A stretch of 42,669 nucleotides of DNA from Clostridium oryzae (GTDB lineage: Bacteria; Bacillota; Clostridia; Clostridiales; Clostridiaceae): NCBI RefSeq assembly GCF_002029235.1, contig NZ_MZGV01000037.1:1-42669 (forward strand), given 5' to 3'. The translations under genes were made by a program, and so were the position numbers. Every line of letters starts with the position of its first letter. Position 1 is the first letter of the stretch. Shown here piece after piece: positions 16,095 through 24,472 of this stretch. The notes under the pieces are model-generated. The model saw only the letters and a list, made by a program, of their open reading frames with translations. It was not told the origin of the DNA and made no database searches.

Positions 16095-16119
16095 ACTTCG
16101 GGCCAAGTTGGCCCGAAGT
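16095..16119. repeat. ICE palindrome, copy 6
   Basis: Consensus copy that forms the left edge of the SIR2-HerA block; everything to its right until 19657 is low-GC cargo. Confidence 0.9.
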
Positions 16120-16123
16120 TAGC

Positions 16124-16152
16124 TTGTTTATGTAAGGAAAATGCTGTATAAT
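16124..16152 (+). promoter_or_regulatory. Promoter of the SIR2-HerA defence genes
   Basis: TTGTTT, 17 bases, TATAAT, on the plus strand and opposite to the backbone. The SIR2 start follows 95 bases later. Confidence 0.6.
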
Positions 16153-16246
16153 TAAATATAAATAAATTTTACCATTTTTTAAATTTGGTACATATTGCTG
16201 CTTTTGCAACGAAAAGGATGGATAAAGGCGAAGGAGAAGAACAATT

Positions 16247-17587
16247 ATGAATATTGATGAAACATTGTATCAATCGATGCTCGAAAACCAGAATTGTTTA
16301 AAAATTAGCAGTAAGATTGAATTCCCTGTATTTGATAATTTCAATGGGGAAAAAGACTTACAGTCTATGCGTGAACAATATCGAAAGAGAATTGAACCGT
16401 GGCTTAGTGCAGCACTACAAACTGAACATTTATCTATGTTAATCGGCACTGGACTTACGATGGCAATCTGTTCTTCTGCTGATGTTAAGTCATCTTCTAT
16501 GGCAAAGGCAAAATTTGGTGAGGACTTTTCTACTAAAATAAACACTTATGCTGAAAATGCCGCAAAGCAAATGGGAAGAGGTAATTATAATATTGAAGAT
16601 CAGATACGAACCGCTTTATCCTTGCTTCATGGCTACGAAATAGATAATAATGATAAAGCAGCAAAGAAGCTTGGTGCTGAAATTGATATTGTTCTTACTG
16701 ATTTTAGTAATAGTATTTTAGAAGCAGAAAAAAGTTTTATGACAGCACTAGAATCTTCAGATACTATCCAATCAGCTAAAGCAGAATTCGCACTATTTTT
16801 ACTTAAGTCATTTATTACATCTTTCAGTAGTAGGACTGCAACCAGAGAGCGAACGCATATTTTTACAACCAATTATGATCGTTTTATAGAACTCGCTTGT
16901 GATTATTCAGGTATTAAAATTTTGGATCGCTTTTGGGGAAAAATTGTTCCCCGTTTTCAAGAAAGTCCAGCTACAATTGATTATTATTATCGGACACCAG
17001 ATGCCAAAAATGAATTTCGCTATGCAGAAGGTGTTGTTCGTTATAGTAAAATTCATGGCTCTGTAGATTGGGTTAATAAAGATAATGCAATTTATAAGGA
17101 TTGCCTTCGATTCGGAGCTGAAAAAGTTGAATTACCCAAAGATAAAACTTATCGTGACCATTTAATGATTTATCCTAATTCCATGAAATCAGTTGAAACA
17201 GCCTTATATCCATATTCGGAGCTCTTTCGTGATTTTAGCAGTGCAATATGTCGGCCAAATTCAACATTGGTGACATATGGATACGGATTTGGTGATACCC
17301 ATATAAATAAAATCATAAAAGAAATGCTTAGTACTCCCTCTACGCATTTAATCATTATTTCCTATGGAATAGACGAACGTCTTGTTGGATTTTTAAGACA
17401 AATTAATCTTGCTCAAATAACATTACTCTGTGGTGGCGAGTTTGGTAGTATTGAAAATTTGGTACAATTTTATTTACCGAAAGCAGCTATTGACACGATA
17501 ACTGAATCGGCAAGTAAACTCGTTGATGCTCGTAAAGGATATTTGGACAGAGCAGAGGTTAGTGCGGAGGTGGAGAATGAACTTTAA
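16247..17587 (+). CDS. SIR2-domain defence protein
   Basis: 446 residues. A Sir2-like NAD-binding fold is visible: the glycine motif MLIGTGLTMA (about 64-73), HIFTTNYDRFIELA (204-217) with the Asn-Asp pair typical of bacterial SIR2 defence proteins, and YSKIHGSVDWV (266-276) with the His expected in catalysis. A late motif LVTYGYGFGDTHINKII fits SIR2-like family ends. Such proteins are NADases that destroy cellular NAD on phage infection. It overlaps the next gene, a HerA-type ATPase, by 11 bases, so the products are probably made together as a complex. GGAGAAG precedes the ATG. Confidence 0.85.
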   Translation: MNIDETLYQSMLENQNCLKISSKIEFPVFDNFNGEKDLQSMREQYRKRIEPWLSAALQTEHLSMLIGTGLTMAICSSADVKSSSMAKAKFGEDFSTKINTYAENAAKQMGRGNYNIEDQIRTALSLLHGYEIDNNDKAAKKLGAEIDIVLTDFSNSILEAEKSFMTALESSDTIQSAKAEFALFLLKSFITSFSSRTATRERTHIFTTNYDRFIELACDYSGIKILDRFWGKIVPRFQESPATIDYYYRTPDAKNEFRYAEGVVRYSKIHGSVDWVNKDNAIYKDCLRFGAEKVELPKDKTYRDHLMIYPNSMKSVETALYPYSELFRDFSSAICRPNSTLVTYGYGFGDTHINKIIKEMLSTPSTHLIIISYGIDERLVGFLRQINLAQITLLCGGEFGSIENLVQFYLPKAAIDTITESASKLVDARKGYLDRAEVSAEVENEL

Positions 17588-19601
17588 TAATTATTCAGAT
17601 AAATGTATCGGAATAGTAGACTCGGTTTCTCCTTCTGAAATTAAAGGTTTCTTATTGGATACTGCACCAACAAATGTTTCCATTACTGAGGGTAATATAT
17701 CTTTATTCCCAAGAATAAATAGTTTTTTAACCATCCCTAATGAAACGGGGTGCTTAGTTGGCATGATTTCGTGGATAGGATATAATCATTTAAATGTAAA
17801 TAGTGAGGTCAATCTTCCCCGGGGAGCGCGAATTATTTCGTTAAATATACTTGGTCATATCACAGCTACATTAAATGGCCTTGAATTTGAACGAGGAGCA
17901 TTTACCTTACCTACTGTAGGTGACCCTATTCTTCTTCCTGACCCGGAGCAAATGGATACTATCATTGAAAACCATGATGAAGAATCCATCACAATTGGAA
18001 CGTCACCATTAGCTGGTAATAGGGATGTCCGTATTTCTGTTAATGAACTTTTTGGGAGACATCTTGCTGTGCTCGGAAACACAGGAAGTGGAAAATCCTG
18101 TACGGTTTCTGGATTGATAAGGTGGTCAATAGAATCAAGTGAAAAAGCTGGTCAAAAATCTCCAAATGCTCGATTTATTATCCTTGACCCTAATGGAGAA
18201 TATAAACATTCATTTGATAATTTAAATGTTGATGTAACACATTGTACTGTAAAGGATTTGGATAAATCCAGTTCTTCTCAACTGCGGATTCCTGCATGGA
18301 TGTGGACAAGTTCTGAATGGGCTAGTGTATTTCAAGCAAGTGATAAAACACAAAAGCCTTTATTGCGTGAAGCTCTTAGAGATTTAAAAGCAGCAAACCA
18401 AGATTGTACTAAATTCAGCAAAGAAACTGTAACTGGAGATCGTATTAAAATTTTTATTTATAAATTGGAATGTTTTCTGCGTGAATCCATCGTTTCTCAA
18501 TCTCATTTATCTAATGAAAGGACAAAATTCGGTAAAGAACTTAAGGCTAGAGTTGAAACGCTAAGGCTCGAAGTTCTAAAGCTTGAGGAAACGAACGATT
18601 ATAAAACAGATTTAATAAATTTTTGTGACACTACTGATACTACAATTCAACAATATCAAGGTACATATAACGGAAATTTGTACTACAATATTTTCCCCGC
18701 GCAAGATGTTCAAATAATTCTTAGTAATACTATAGGTATCTCTGGTACTTTTGGAAAAGCAAGCGAAAACTTAACATGTAATGAAGATGATCCTATAGAA
18801 TTCCCCATTGAAAACCTTGCCCCCTATATCGCTGCACTTGCAAATGATACCCAAGTGGCACAATATATTGATTTTATGACTATAAGAATTAAGAGTATTC
18901 TTCGTAATTCTGTACTGTCGCCCGTCATTGGAAACAATCCACAAATCACTTTGTTAGACTGGGTAAATTTATTCTTGGGTGAATCAAAAGAAAAGAAGGC
19001 AAAAATTTGTATTATTGATTTATCCCTATTACCTTCAAACATAGTCCATTTGATGGTTTCGGTCATTGCAAGGCTAATTTTTGAAGCATTGCAGAGATAC
19101 CGAAAACACTATGAAAAGGAACTTCCAACACTATTAATTATGGAAGAGGCTCATAACTTTATAAAAAAGTATTCTGACAATAATGATAATTCGTCAGAAA
19201 AACTATGTACACAAGTATTTGAGAAGATAGCGCGTGAAGGTAGAAAATTTGGTTTGGGACTTGTTGTTTCTTCACAGCGTCCTTCCGAATTATCCCCGAC
19301 AGTTTTATCACAGTGTAATTCTTTTATCTTGCATAGAATCGTAAATGATCGTGATCAAGATATGGTCAGGAGAATGGTTCCAGATAATATGGGAAATATT
19401 TTATCAGAACTCCCCGCTTTACCAACTAAAAAAGCTATTATTTTAGGTTCTGCCGTTTCAATTCCTACTGTGGTAGATATTAAAGATATCCCTTCACAAA
19501 ACCGGCCTAAATCGGACACTCCAGATTTTTGGAAAGTTTGGACACATGCCGAAGAGCGTTCCCTGGATTGGAAACCAATTGTTGACACTTGGCAAGGCTA
19601 A
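17577..19601 (+). CDS. HerA-type ATPase of the SIR2-HerA system
   Basis: 674 residues from MNFNNYSDKCIGIVDSV; GGAGGTGGAG directly precedes this ATG inside the end of the SIR2 gene. An N-terminal HAS-like beta domain is followed by an FtsK/HerA ATPase with Walker A GNTGSGKS (167-174), Walker B LPTLLIMEEAHNF (about 514-526) and SQRPSELSPTVLSQCNSF, a sensor/arginine region of HerA. HerA forms hexamers that in defence pairs assemble with SIR2 or DUF4297 partners. Its plus-strand position between palindrome copy 6 and a terminator marks it as cargo. Activity trigger unknown. Confidence 0.86.
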   Translation: MNFNNYSDKCIGIVDSVSPSEIKGFLLDTAPTNVSITEGNISLFPRINSFLTIPNETGCLVGMISWIGYNHLNVNSEVNLPRGARIISLNILGHITATLNGLEFERGAFTLPTVGDPILLPDPEQMDTIIENHDEESITIGTSPLAGNRDVRISVNELFGRHLAVLGNTGSGKSCTVSGLIRWSIESSEKAGQKSPNARFIILDPNGEYKHSFDNLNVDVTHCTVKDLDKSSSSQLRIPAWMWTSSEWASVFQASDKTQKPLLREALRDLKAANQDCTKFSKETVTGDRIKIFIYKLECFLRESIVSQSHLSNERTKFGKELKARVETLRLEVLKLEETNDYKTDLINFCDTTDTTIQQYQGTYNGNLYYNIFPAQDVQIILSNTIGISGTFGKASENLTCNEDDPIEFPIENLAPYIAALANDTQVAQYIDFMTIRIKSILRNSVLSPVIGNNPQITLLDWVNLFLGESKEKKAKICIIDLSLLPSNIVHLMVSVIARLIFEALQRYRKHYEKELPTLLIMEEAHNFIKKYSDNNDNSSEKLCTQVFEKIAREGRKFGLGLVVSSQRPSELSPTVLSQCNSFILHRIVNDRDQDMVRRMVPDNMGNILSELPALPTKKAIILGSAVSIPTVVDIKDIPSQNRPKSDTPDFWKVWTHAEERSLDWKPIVDTWQG

Positions 19602-19616
19602 TTACCTGCTAAAGTA

Positions 19617-19657
19617 AAAGCGGGGAGCGACGGCATGTGCCAACGCTCCCCGCTTTT
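19617..19657. terminator. Bidirectional terminator after the defence genes
   Basis: AAAGCGGGGAGCG and CGCTCCCCGCTTT form a 13-bp stem with A and T runs outside. It separates the plus-strand defence genes from the convergent mobC. Confidence 0.8.
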
Positions 19658-19658
19658 C

Positions 19659-20006
19659 TTATAGCTCCACTATCGCCGTAAGCTGTTTGAGTACCTCTGA
19701 AACCCGGCCCCATAGCTCGGTATAATCTTTTTGCAGAGCGGTAATTTCGGACGGATAAATGCCGTAGGTGTTGGCATGAATGGCAACCTGATTCAGATTG
19801 TTGGCACATCTGCGTTGCAGGGAAACCAGCTCCCGGACAGGGGAAATGTCAATATTTAACACATAGCCATTGAGCGCCATTTTTCGGATATAGGCGCTTA
19901 AATTCTGTGTTCCGGCCTGTGCCATACGCTCCTGAATGGCAGCGTATTCATCATCACTCACCCAAACATAAAGGGGAACGCCGCGCCTGCGTTTGGGGCG
20001 ACTCAC
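19659..20006 (-). CDS. mobC: MobC-like relaxosome accessory protein
   Basis: 115 residues starting with GTG, whose TGA overlap (GTGA) with the upstream gene indicates coupled translation. The N-terminus RPKRRRGVPLYVWVSDDEYA is a ribbon-helix-helix-like beginning, and LVSLQRRCANNLNQVAIHAN is the MobC family signature. MobC proteins bind near the transfer origin and help the relaxase open DNA. Its relaxase lies 4 kb downstream, separated by the SIR2-HerA insertion. Confidence 0.82.
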   Translation of the reverse strand: MSRPKRRRGVPLYVWVSDDEYAAIQERMAQAGTQNLSAYIRKMALNGYVLNIDISPVRELVSLQRRCANNLNQVAIHANTYGIYPSEITALQKDYTELWGRVSEVLKQLTAIVEL

Positions 20007-20185
20007 CGTTCCTCCCGTTCCCGGCTCCGGTGTTTTGCCGGCGGCTCCTTTACCCGGTCTTTCGGCCTTTCCTCCGGCATGGTCTGCGGAACAGGCAGAG
20101 GGGCATTATTTGGAATCCCATCAATCATATTGTAATTCTGCTCGATCGAAAGCTCTGCATTTTTTAAATAGTTATCCTTTTCCAT
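20003..20185 (-). CDS. Small charged ICE protein, 60 residues
   Basis: Starts MEKDNYLKNAELSIEQNYNM, with AAAGGAGG ten bases upstream. The second half is Pro-, Arg- and Glu-rich (KDRVKEPPAKHRSREREER), likely disordered. It resembles short C-terminal pieces of DUF4316-type ICE proteins, but I cannot confirm a family. It overlaps mobC by four bases. Confidence 0.55.
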   Translation of the reverse strand: MEKDNYLKNAELSIEQNYNMIDGIPNNAPLPVPQTMPEERPKDRVKEPPAKHRSREREER

Positions 20186-20209
20186 TCTCAAAAAACCTCC
20201 TTTTTAGTG

Positions 20210-20234
20210 ACTTCGGGCCAAGTTGGCCCGAAGT
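20210..20234. repeat. ICE palindrome, copy 7
   Basis: Consensus copy placed two bases beyond the stop codon of the 195-residue gene and just before the ribosome site of the 60-residue gene. Confidence 0.9.
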
Positions 20235-20236
20235 GA

Positions 20237-20824
20237 TTACCTGTCTTTCTCTGCGCTTTTTTGGGGAGCAGGACGGGCGGCATTGTCCCGTGCCGCCTGT
20301 TTTGCTCCCTCTGCCAGCCGGGCGGTAATTGATTTACTTTCTCCCGGTTCCCGCATGGGAGCTTTTCTGTCGGGATTGCCGGGAGCTGCCCGAAGCTCAT
20401 AATCGCCAATCTGCTTTTCTGTCAGAGGTGCGTCATACACAAGATAGCCCCATGCCAGAAAGCGGCCCTGTTCCACACTTTCCGGCTTATCAAAATTCAC
20501 AAGGTATAACGGGCCGTTCTCCGTTTTGGGGAACGTGCCAATATCCACCGGCCTTTGTGTAGAATAATATCGATAAGCCGATTTTTCGGATACGCGGTAG
20601 TCATGATGATATTCGGAAACACGGTTCTCATAATCCCTTGTGGCGGCGGCTTTATCGGTGGTATAGTGCCCCCAATAATAATCGCGCCTGCCGCTTGCGT
20701 CCTCGGTAAACTGCCATGTGGCAAAGGGCTGTACCGCCTGCGGATTTTCCCCAAGAGCAAAACCCCGGTCATTCTCAAAGGCAATGGCCCGTTTGATTTC
20801 ATATCCTTTTACGTTATCGCTCAT
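20237..20824 (-). CDS. Conserved ICE protein of unknown function, 195 residues
   Basis: Starts MSDNVKGYEIKRAIAFENDR, with GGAGGG five bases upstream. The body (residues 5-140) is an aromatic-rich alpha/beta region with YYWGHYTTDKAAATRDYENR and GRFLAWGYLVYDAPLTEKQI. The last 30 residues form a tail, ARLAEGAKQAARDNAARPAP, ending AEKDR. It closely matches the tail of the SpoVG-like protein at 28136-28609 although the bodies are unrelated. Family not recognised. Confidence 0.65.
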   Translation of the reverse strand: MSDNVKGYEIKRAIAFENDRGFALGENPQAVQPFATWQFTEDASGRRDYYWGHYTTDKAAATRDYENRVSEYHHDYRVSEKSAYRYYSTQRPVDIGTFPKTENGPLYLVNFDKPESVEQGRFLAWGYLVYDAPLTEKQIGDYELRAAPGNPDRKAPMREPGESKSITARLAEGAKQAARDNAARPAPQKSAEKDR

Positions 20825-20965
20825 TTTTCCCTCCGTTCTCATACATGGAAATGTCACGCTGTTACCCGCAAAAAGTGGGGGCAGGAAGCATAGATACCTT
20901 TTCCTTGAAACCGGCGCCGGAAAGCCCCGGAAATCAAGGCTTTTGGGGGCAAACTTCGTGACACC

Positions 20966-21343
20966 TTACCCCCTGTTTTTGCGCCTGTGCCGCTGTTGGC
21001 GGCGGCGGTCTGCTTCGCGTTTTCCTTTCCGGCGGCAGGCTTCGGAGCAATAGGCCTGACTGGTAACAGGAAGATAGGCCGCCCCGCAGACCGGGCAGGT
21101 CTTACGGGAAAGCACCGTAGGGTTTCCGGCTAAATCAGCTTCCAGCACCGGGTTAAGCGGAAGCACGGCCTTTTGAAAATATTTGCAGTATGTGCCCGTC
21201 CAGCATTTATCCATCATATAACAGCCGCCGTAATCAAGGGGCAGACAGCCATATTCCGGGTCATAGTTGGCGCATATCCCTGTTACCAGCCTGCGGATTG
21301 CGGCGTGTTCCTGGCGGGTCAGTTCCCGGGGTTCGGCACTCAT
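20966..21343 (-). CDS. Cysteine-rich VLP-type ICE protein
   Basis: 125 residues starting MSAEPRELTRQEHAAIRRLV. It holds many Cys in pairs (CLPLDYGGCYMMDKCWTGTY; CPVCGAAYLPVTSQAYCSEA), the pattern of the cysteine-rich VLP domain, followed by a basic tail (KREADRRRQQRHRRKNRG). Probably a zinc-binding nucleic-acid protein. The ATG overlaps the TGA of the upstream small gene (ATGA), and there is no Shine-Dalgarno sequence; instead palindrome copy 8 lies just before it. Translation therefore probably depends on coupling. Confidence 0.75.
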   Translation of the reverse strand: MSAEPRELTRQEHAAIRRLVTGICANYDPEYGCLPLDYGGCYMMDKCWTGTYCKYFQKAVLPLNPVLEADLAGNPTVLSRKTCPVCGAAYLPVTSQAYCSEACRRKGKREADRRRQQRHRRKNRG

Positions 21344-21552
21344 ACGTCTGACTTCGGGCCAAGTTGGCCCGAAGTTCCCTCCCTTTGCGGCAAAATCAAA
21401 TCCCGGTAGCAAACGCCCACGCAGACAGAGCCGTTCCAATAACTGCAATCCCGGCAAGGGGAGCCTTTCGGCGGCTTGCGCGGTGGAACCGGGCGACAGG
21501 GACGGGGCTTTTCTTTCATCATTTTTTCATAGGGGCTGTTAGTAAAGTTCAT
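21340..21552 (-). CDS. Small Cys-rich protein whose C-terminus is encoded by the palindrome
   Basis: 70 residues starting MNFTNSPYEKMMKEKPRPCR. A four-Cys cluster (CRDCSYWNGSVCVGVC) suggests a zinc knuckle. The last residues TSGQLGPKSDV are read through palindrome copy 8. Start overlaps the DUF4366 stop (ATGA) with GGGGAGG upstream; the stop overlaps the next start the same way. Family not recognised. Confidence 0.6.
   Translation of the reverse strand: MNFTNSPYEKMMKEKPRPCRPVPPRKPPKGSPCRDCSYWNGSVCVGVCYRDLILPQREGTSGQLGPKSDV
21351..21375. repeat. ICE palindrome, copy 8 (coding)
   Basis: Consensus copy lying in frame in the 3' end of the 70-residue gene, encoding TSGQLGPKS, and directly upstream of the next start. 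Confidence 0.9.
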
Positions 21553-22214
21553 GCGTCCTCGTCCTCCCCGGTATCCGAATCCTCCCCATCCACTTCCCAC
21601 GGAGGGGTATCGTCCTCCTGCTCGTCGTAAGGGTTGGTTTCGTATTCGTCAAATTCGTCCTCTGCCAAAGCGGCCTGTTCCTGCTTCGGGCGATAAATCT
21701 TAAAGTAATATCCGGCCCCGCCGCCAATCACTACAACCGCCAGCACCAGCAGGAGCATGGTAGTATTGCTTTTTTGCTCCAATTCCGCAGAGGTTTCTAA
21801 AGAAGTTTCGGAGCTTATGTCTGTTTCAGAACCGCTTTCCGGTTCGGGAGTAGAAATAGCGGCGGTTTCATTTTCCACGGTATCCTCGGATTTTTCCGCA
21901 AGAGCCAGCAGGTCTTTTTCCGTCACGGCATTCAGAAAATACACATTGTCCATTTCCCGCTGAAGGTCAATCACGAGGTAAAATACATTTTCGTCCGGGG
22001 TGGTGATGGTGTAGAATTGCTTGCTGTCCTCGTCCGTGGCGGTATTGACTACGGTTCCCGTTCCGGCTGGGGTAAAGGGATTGGTTTCAGAAGTCGCCGG
22101 AGCTTCCGTTACTTCCGGGGTTTCCTCACCGCCGCTGGCATAGGCCACAGTGCTAAAGGAAAATACCATTAAAAAAGCGGCGCACAGCACCGCCATCATA
22201 CGAAATTTCTTCAT
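21549..22214 (-). CDS. DUF4366-type secreted/membrane ICE protein
   Basis: 221 residues. A signal peptide (about 1-27, ending AYASG) precedes an acidic Thr/Glu/Ser-rich exterior region. One transmembrane helix follows (TTMLLLVLAVVVIGGGAGYY, about 149-168), then a short KIYRPK stop-transfer and an acidic cytosolic tail. FYTITTPDENVFYLVIDLQR is the conserved DUF4366 core. These proteins accompany the transfer apparatus of Tn1549-type elements; a surface or channel accessory role is likely. AAGGAGG precedes the ATG, which overlaps the DUF4315 stop. Confidence 0.8.
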   Translation of the reverse strand: MKKFRMMAVLCAAFLMVFSFSTVAYASGGEETPEVTEAPATSETNPFTPAGTGTVVNTATDEDSKQFYTITTPDENVFYLVIDLQREMDNVYFLNAVTEKDLLALAEKSEDTVENETAAISTPEPESGSETDISSETSLETSAELEQKSNTTMLLLVLAVVVIGGGAGYYFKIYRPKQEQAALAEDEFDEYETNPYDEQEDDTPPWEVDGEDSDTGEDEDA

Positions 22215-22480
22215 TCTTCGATTTCCTCCTTTTCAGTTTGGGCGGGTACTGCGGACTTCGGGTTAAGTTGGCCCGAAGTAGCCCCGCCTGTCTTTGCCAC
22301 TTTCAGCAGGTCGGCAAGGTCGGTCAGGGAAATATCCATGCCGCGCACCGCGTCCACAATTTCCAAATTTTCAAGCTCGATTTTCTGCTTTTCCAGCTCC
22401 CGCAGCTTTGTTTGAAACTCATTGATTTTTTCCTTTGTTTTCTGTATGTCCTTGCTGACACGTTCAATTTTCGCGTTCAA
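22211..22480 (-). CDS. DUF4315-like coiled-coil protein with an in-frame palindrome
   Basis: 89 residues from a TTG start with TAGGAGG seven bases upstream. Residues 1-45 are a coiled coil (KIERVSKDIQKTKEKINEFQ and on). The conserved end MDISLTDLADLLKVAK follows, and the C-terminal 25 residues contain TSGQLNPKS encoded by palindrome copy 9. The coiled coil and position just before the DUF4366 gene fit the DUF4315 family. Function unknown. Stop and next start overlap as ATGA. Confidence 0.75.
   Translation of the reverse strand: MNAKIERVSKDIQKTKEKINEFQTKLRELEKQKIELENLEIVDAVRGMDISLTDLADLLKVAKTGGATSGQLNPKSAVPAQTEKEEIEE
22255..22279. repeat. ICE palindrome, copy 9 (coding)
   Basis: Two changes (GGTTAA for GGCCAA on the plus strand), giving Asn in place of Gly in TSGQLNPKS. 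In frame within the DUF4315-like gene. Confidence 0.88.
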
Positions 22481-22501
22481 AAAATTACCTCCTATGTTTC
22501 G

Positions 22502-24472
22502 TTAGGGCAAACGCCCATAGCCTAAAAAGTGACTTTGCCAGTAGCTTGTATTGATAGAAGCGTACTGTATGGGAGAGCCGCAATGGATCATCATGCCATT
22601 TCCTACGTAAATTCCCACATGGCTTGCGCCCGGAGTGTCGTAGGTGCCTTGAAAGAAAATCAGGTCGCCGGGCTGTGCTTCGCCCGGTGGGATATGGGAA
22701 CAGAAATTGAAAAGCCCCGTTGCGGTCGTTCGCCCCACGCTTCCCACACCAGACTGATTGATGACCCAGCACACAAAGCCCGAACAATCAAAGGAAGTGG
22801 AGGGAGAAGAACCGCCCCAAACATAGGGATAGCCTAAATATTTCTCCGCTTCCGCAATCAGAGCGGCAAATTCCGGGTCGGCCAGAGCTTGTGGCGGTAT
22901 GTCGTAATCGGTGTATTCTCCGGCATGGGCGTAAATATTGCCCTCAAACAGATAAGGGCGGTTGCCTTTGGTCTTTTGGTAAATGGCATAGCGTTCCGAC
23001 TGCTCCGGGTCGAGATTGGTAAGAGCTACAGCCCCCAATGACTTATTTTTTAAAGACACATTGAGGATATAGTAATCATAGGGAACCTCGTAGGTGTCGG
23101 TATGGGTTTCGCCGTTTTCGTCCGTCCAAGTATCGGTTTCCGTGCGGTAGCGTACCTCCACCGTTTCCGTGATGGTCAGGATATACTGTTGCCCGAATAG
23201 GGCTTGCAGTTCGGTCTGTACCTGCGCCGGGGTGTAGCCGCCGTATTTGGCGGTCAGATAGGAAGCCAGCTCAAAGGGGTCATGCCCGATTTCGTCCACG
23301 GAATAGCGGTACTCGTCATAGTCTGGATAATCGCTTTCTATTCGGGAGAGCCGATCCCGTAAATCCTTTTCCAGTGCGGTATAGCTTTCGTCCACAGCTT
23401 CAATATCGCTGTCCGACGAACCGTAGGAAGTGCCGCCTACAACGCTAATCAGGCCGTTGCCAATGGTGGTGATTCCCGCCATGCAGGATTGCAGAACCAC
23501 AATCAGCAGGAACAGCACCAGCCCAAGCAATAGAATTTTGGGATTGCGCTTTACAAAGGCCGCAACCGTTCGGGCAATTTTTTTTGTGAACCTCACCGCT
23601 TTTTTGCCCTGCTTTACCGCTTCCTTTGCCTGCTTTCGGTACTGCTTTTTTAGCTGTTGCTTCTGCCAGAACCGGGAAACCGGATTGCTTTGCAAGCCCG
23701 GATTTTCCTGCACAAGCTGGCGGTAGGTGTAATCGGCTCTTGCGCTGATATGTCTGCTTTCCCACTTGCGAACCTGCCGAGCGGGACGGGTTCTGATACG
23801 GTGATTGATAAAGCGTGTACCGCCCCAGATAAGGTGTTCCCCGGCAAGCTCCGTTTTGTGGGCGGCTTCCGTTCCCATATTTTCATGCTCCACTTCATGG
23901 ATTTTTCCATGCACATACCGCCATGGCTGATACTGGACGGCACGGCTGATGGTTTTGACTGGGCCGGGATTTTTCTGCGGCTTCTGATTCGCCAACTTTT
24001 CACGGGCGGTATTCAGCTTATTGCCGCTTTTTTCCATACGGAGCTTTGATTTCTCCATACGCTTGCTGTCCGGCGGGGTGTCCGTTTTTTCATTACCGGG
24101 CGGCGGCTCCCCGTCATGCCGCAGACGTTCCGAGGGGCGGGGTTTCTTGCTGTCCTGTCGGAGCTTTCCCGACTTCGGGCCAACTTGGCCCGAAGTGGCA
24201 GGGGCAACGGATTTTGGTGGTATGGTGGTGTCCGGGGTGACTTCCTCATCAAACTGTAATTTTCGTTTTTTCGTATTAGGCGGGGCAGGGTCAGAGCGAT
24301 TACCCACAGGCGGCGAAGCTCCCGATGGGTCGGAGGTTTGCGGCGGTGTTTCCCCGGCAGTTTCCTTTTTCGGGATAGCTCGCTTTTCTGACTTCGGGCC
24401 AAGTTGGCCCGAAGTTCCCGCCTGCCCTTTTGGCGTAAACCGCAAGCGGCCCGGCCTGCCCGTATCACGCAT
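22502..24472 (-). CDS. CD1108-type NlpC/P60 cell-wall hydrolase of the transfer system
   Basis: 656 residues. The N-terminal 170 residues are charged and disordered and include two palindrome-encoded segments (GTSGQLGPKSEK near residue 20; ATSGQVGPKSGK near 93). A membrane helix lies near 308-330 (ILLLGLVLFLLIVVLQSCMA). The C-terminal 120 residues are an NlpC/P60 peptidase with GYPYVWGGSSPSTSFDCSGF (catalytic Cys) and GASHVGIYVGNG (His). This is the VirB1-like enzyme that opens peptidoglycan for the conjugation channel. The start overlaps the VirB4 stop by eight bases, with GGGAGG upstream. Confidence 0.88.
   Translation of the reverse strand: MRDTGRPGRLRFTPKGQAGTSGQLGPKSEKRAIPKKETAGETPPQTSDPSGASPPVGNRSDPAPPNTKKRKLQFDEEVTPDTTIPPKSVAPATSGQVGPKSGKLRQDSKKPRPSERLRHDGEPPPGNEKTDTPPDSKRMEKSKLRMEKSGNKLNTAREKLANQKPQKNPGPVKTISRAVQYQPWRYVHGKIHEVEHENMGTEAAHKTELAGEHLIWGGTRFINHRIRTRPARQVRKWESRHISARADYTYRQLVQENPGLQSNPVSRFWQKQQLKKQYRKQAKEAVKQGKKAVRFTKKIARTVAAFVKRNPKILLLGLVLFLLIVVLQSCMAGITTIGNGLISVVGGTSYGSSDSDIEAVDESYTALEKDLRDRLSRIESDYPDYDEYRYSVDEIGHDPFELASYLTAKYGGYTPAQVQTELQALFGQQYILTITETVEVRYRTETDTWTDENGETHTDTYEVPYDYYILNVSLKNKSLGAVALTNLDPEQSERYAIYQKTKGNRPYLFEGNIYAHAGEYTDYDIPPQALADPEFAALIAEAEKYLGYPYVWGGSSPSTSFDCSGFVCWVINQSGVGSVGRTTATGLFNFCSHIPPGEAQPGDLIFFQGTYDTPGASHVGIYVGNGMMIHCGSPIQYASINTSYWQSHFLGYGRLP
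24172..24196. repeat. ICE palindrome, copy 10 (coding)
   Basis: Centre base C on the plus strand. In frame near residue 93 of the NlpC/P60 protein, encoding TSGQVGPKS. Confidence 0.9.
24391..24415. repeat. ICE palindrome, copy 11 (coding)
   Basis: Consensus copy in frame near residue 20 of the NlpC/P60 protein, encoding TSGQLGPKS. Confidence 0.9.
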
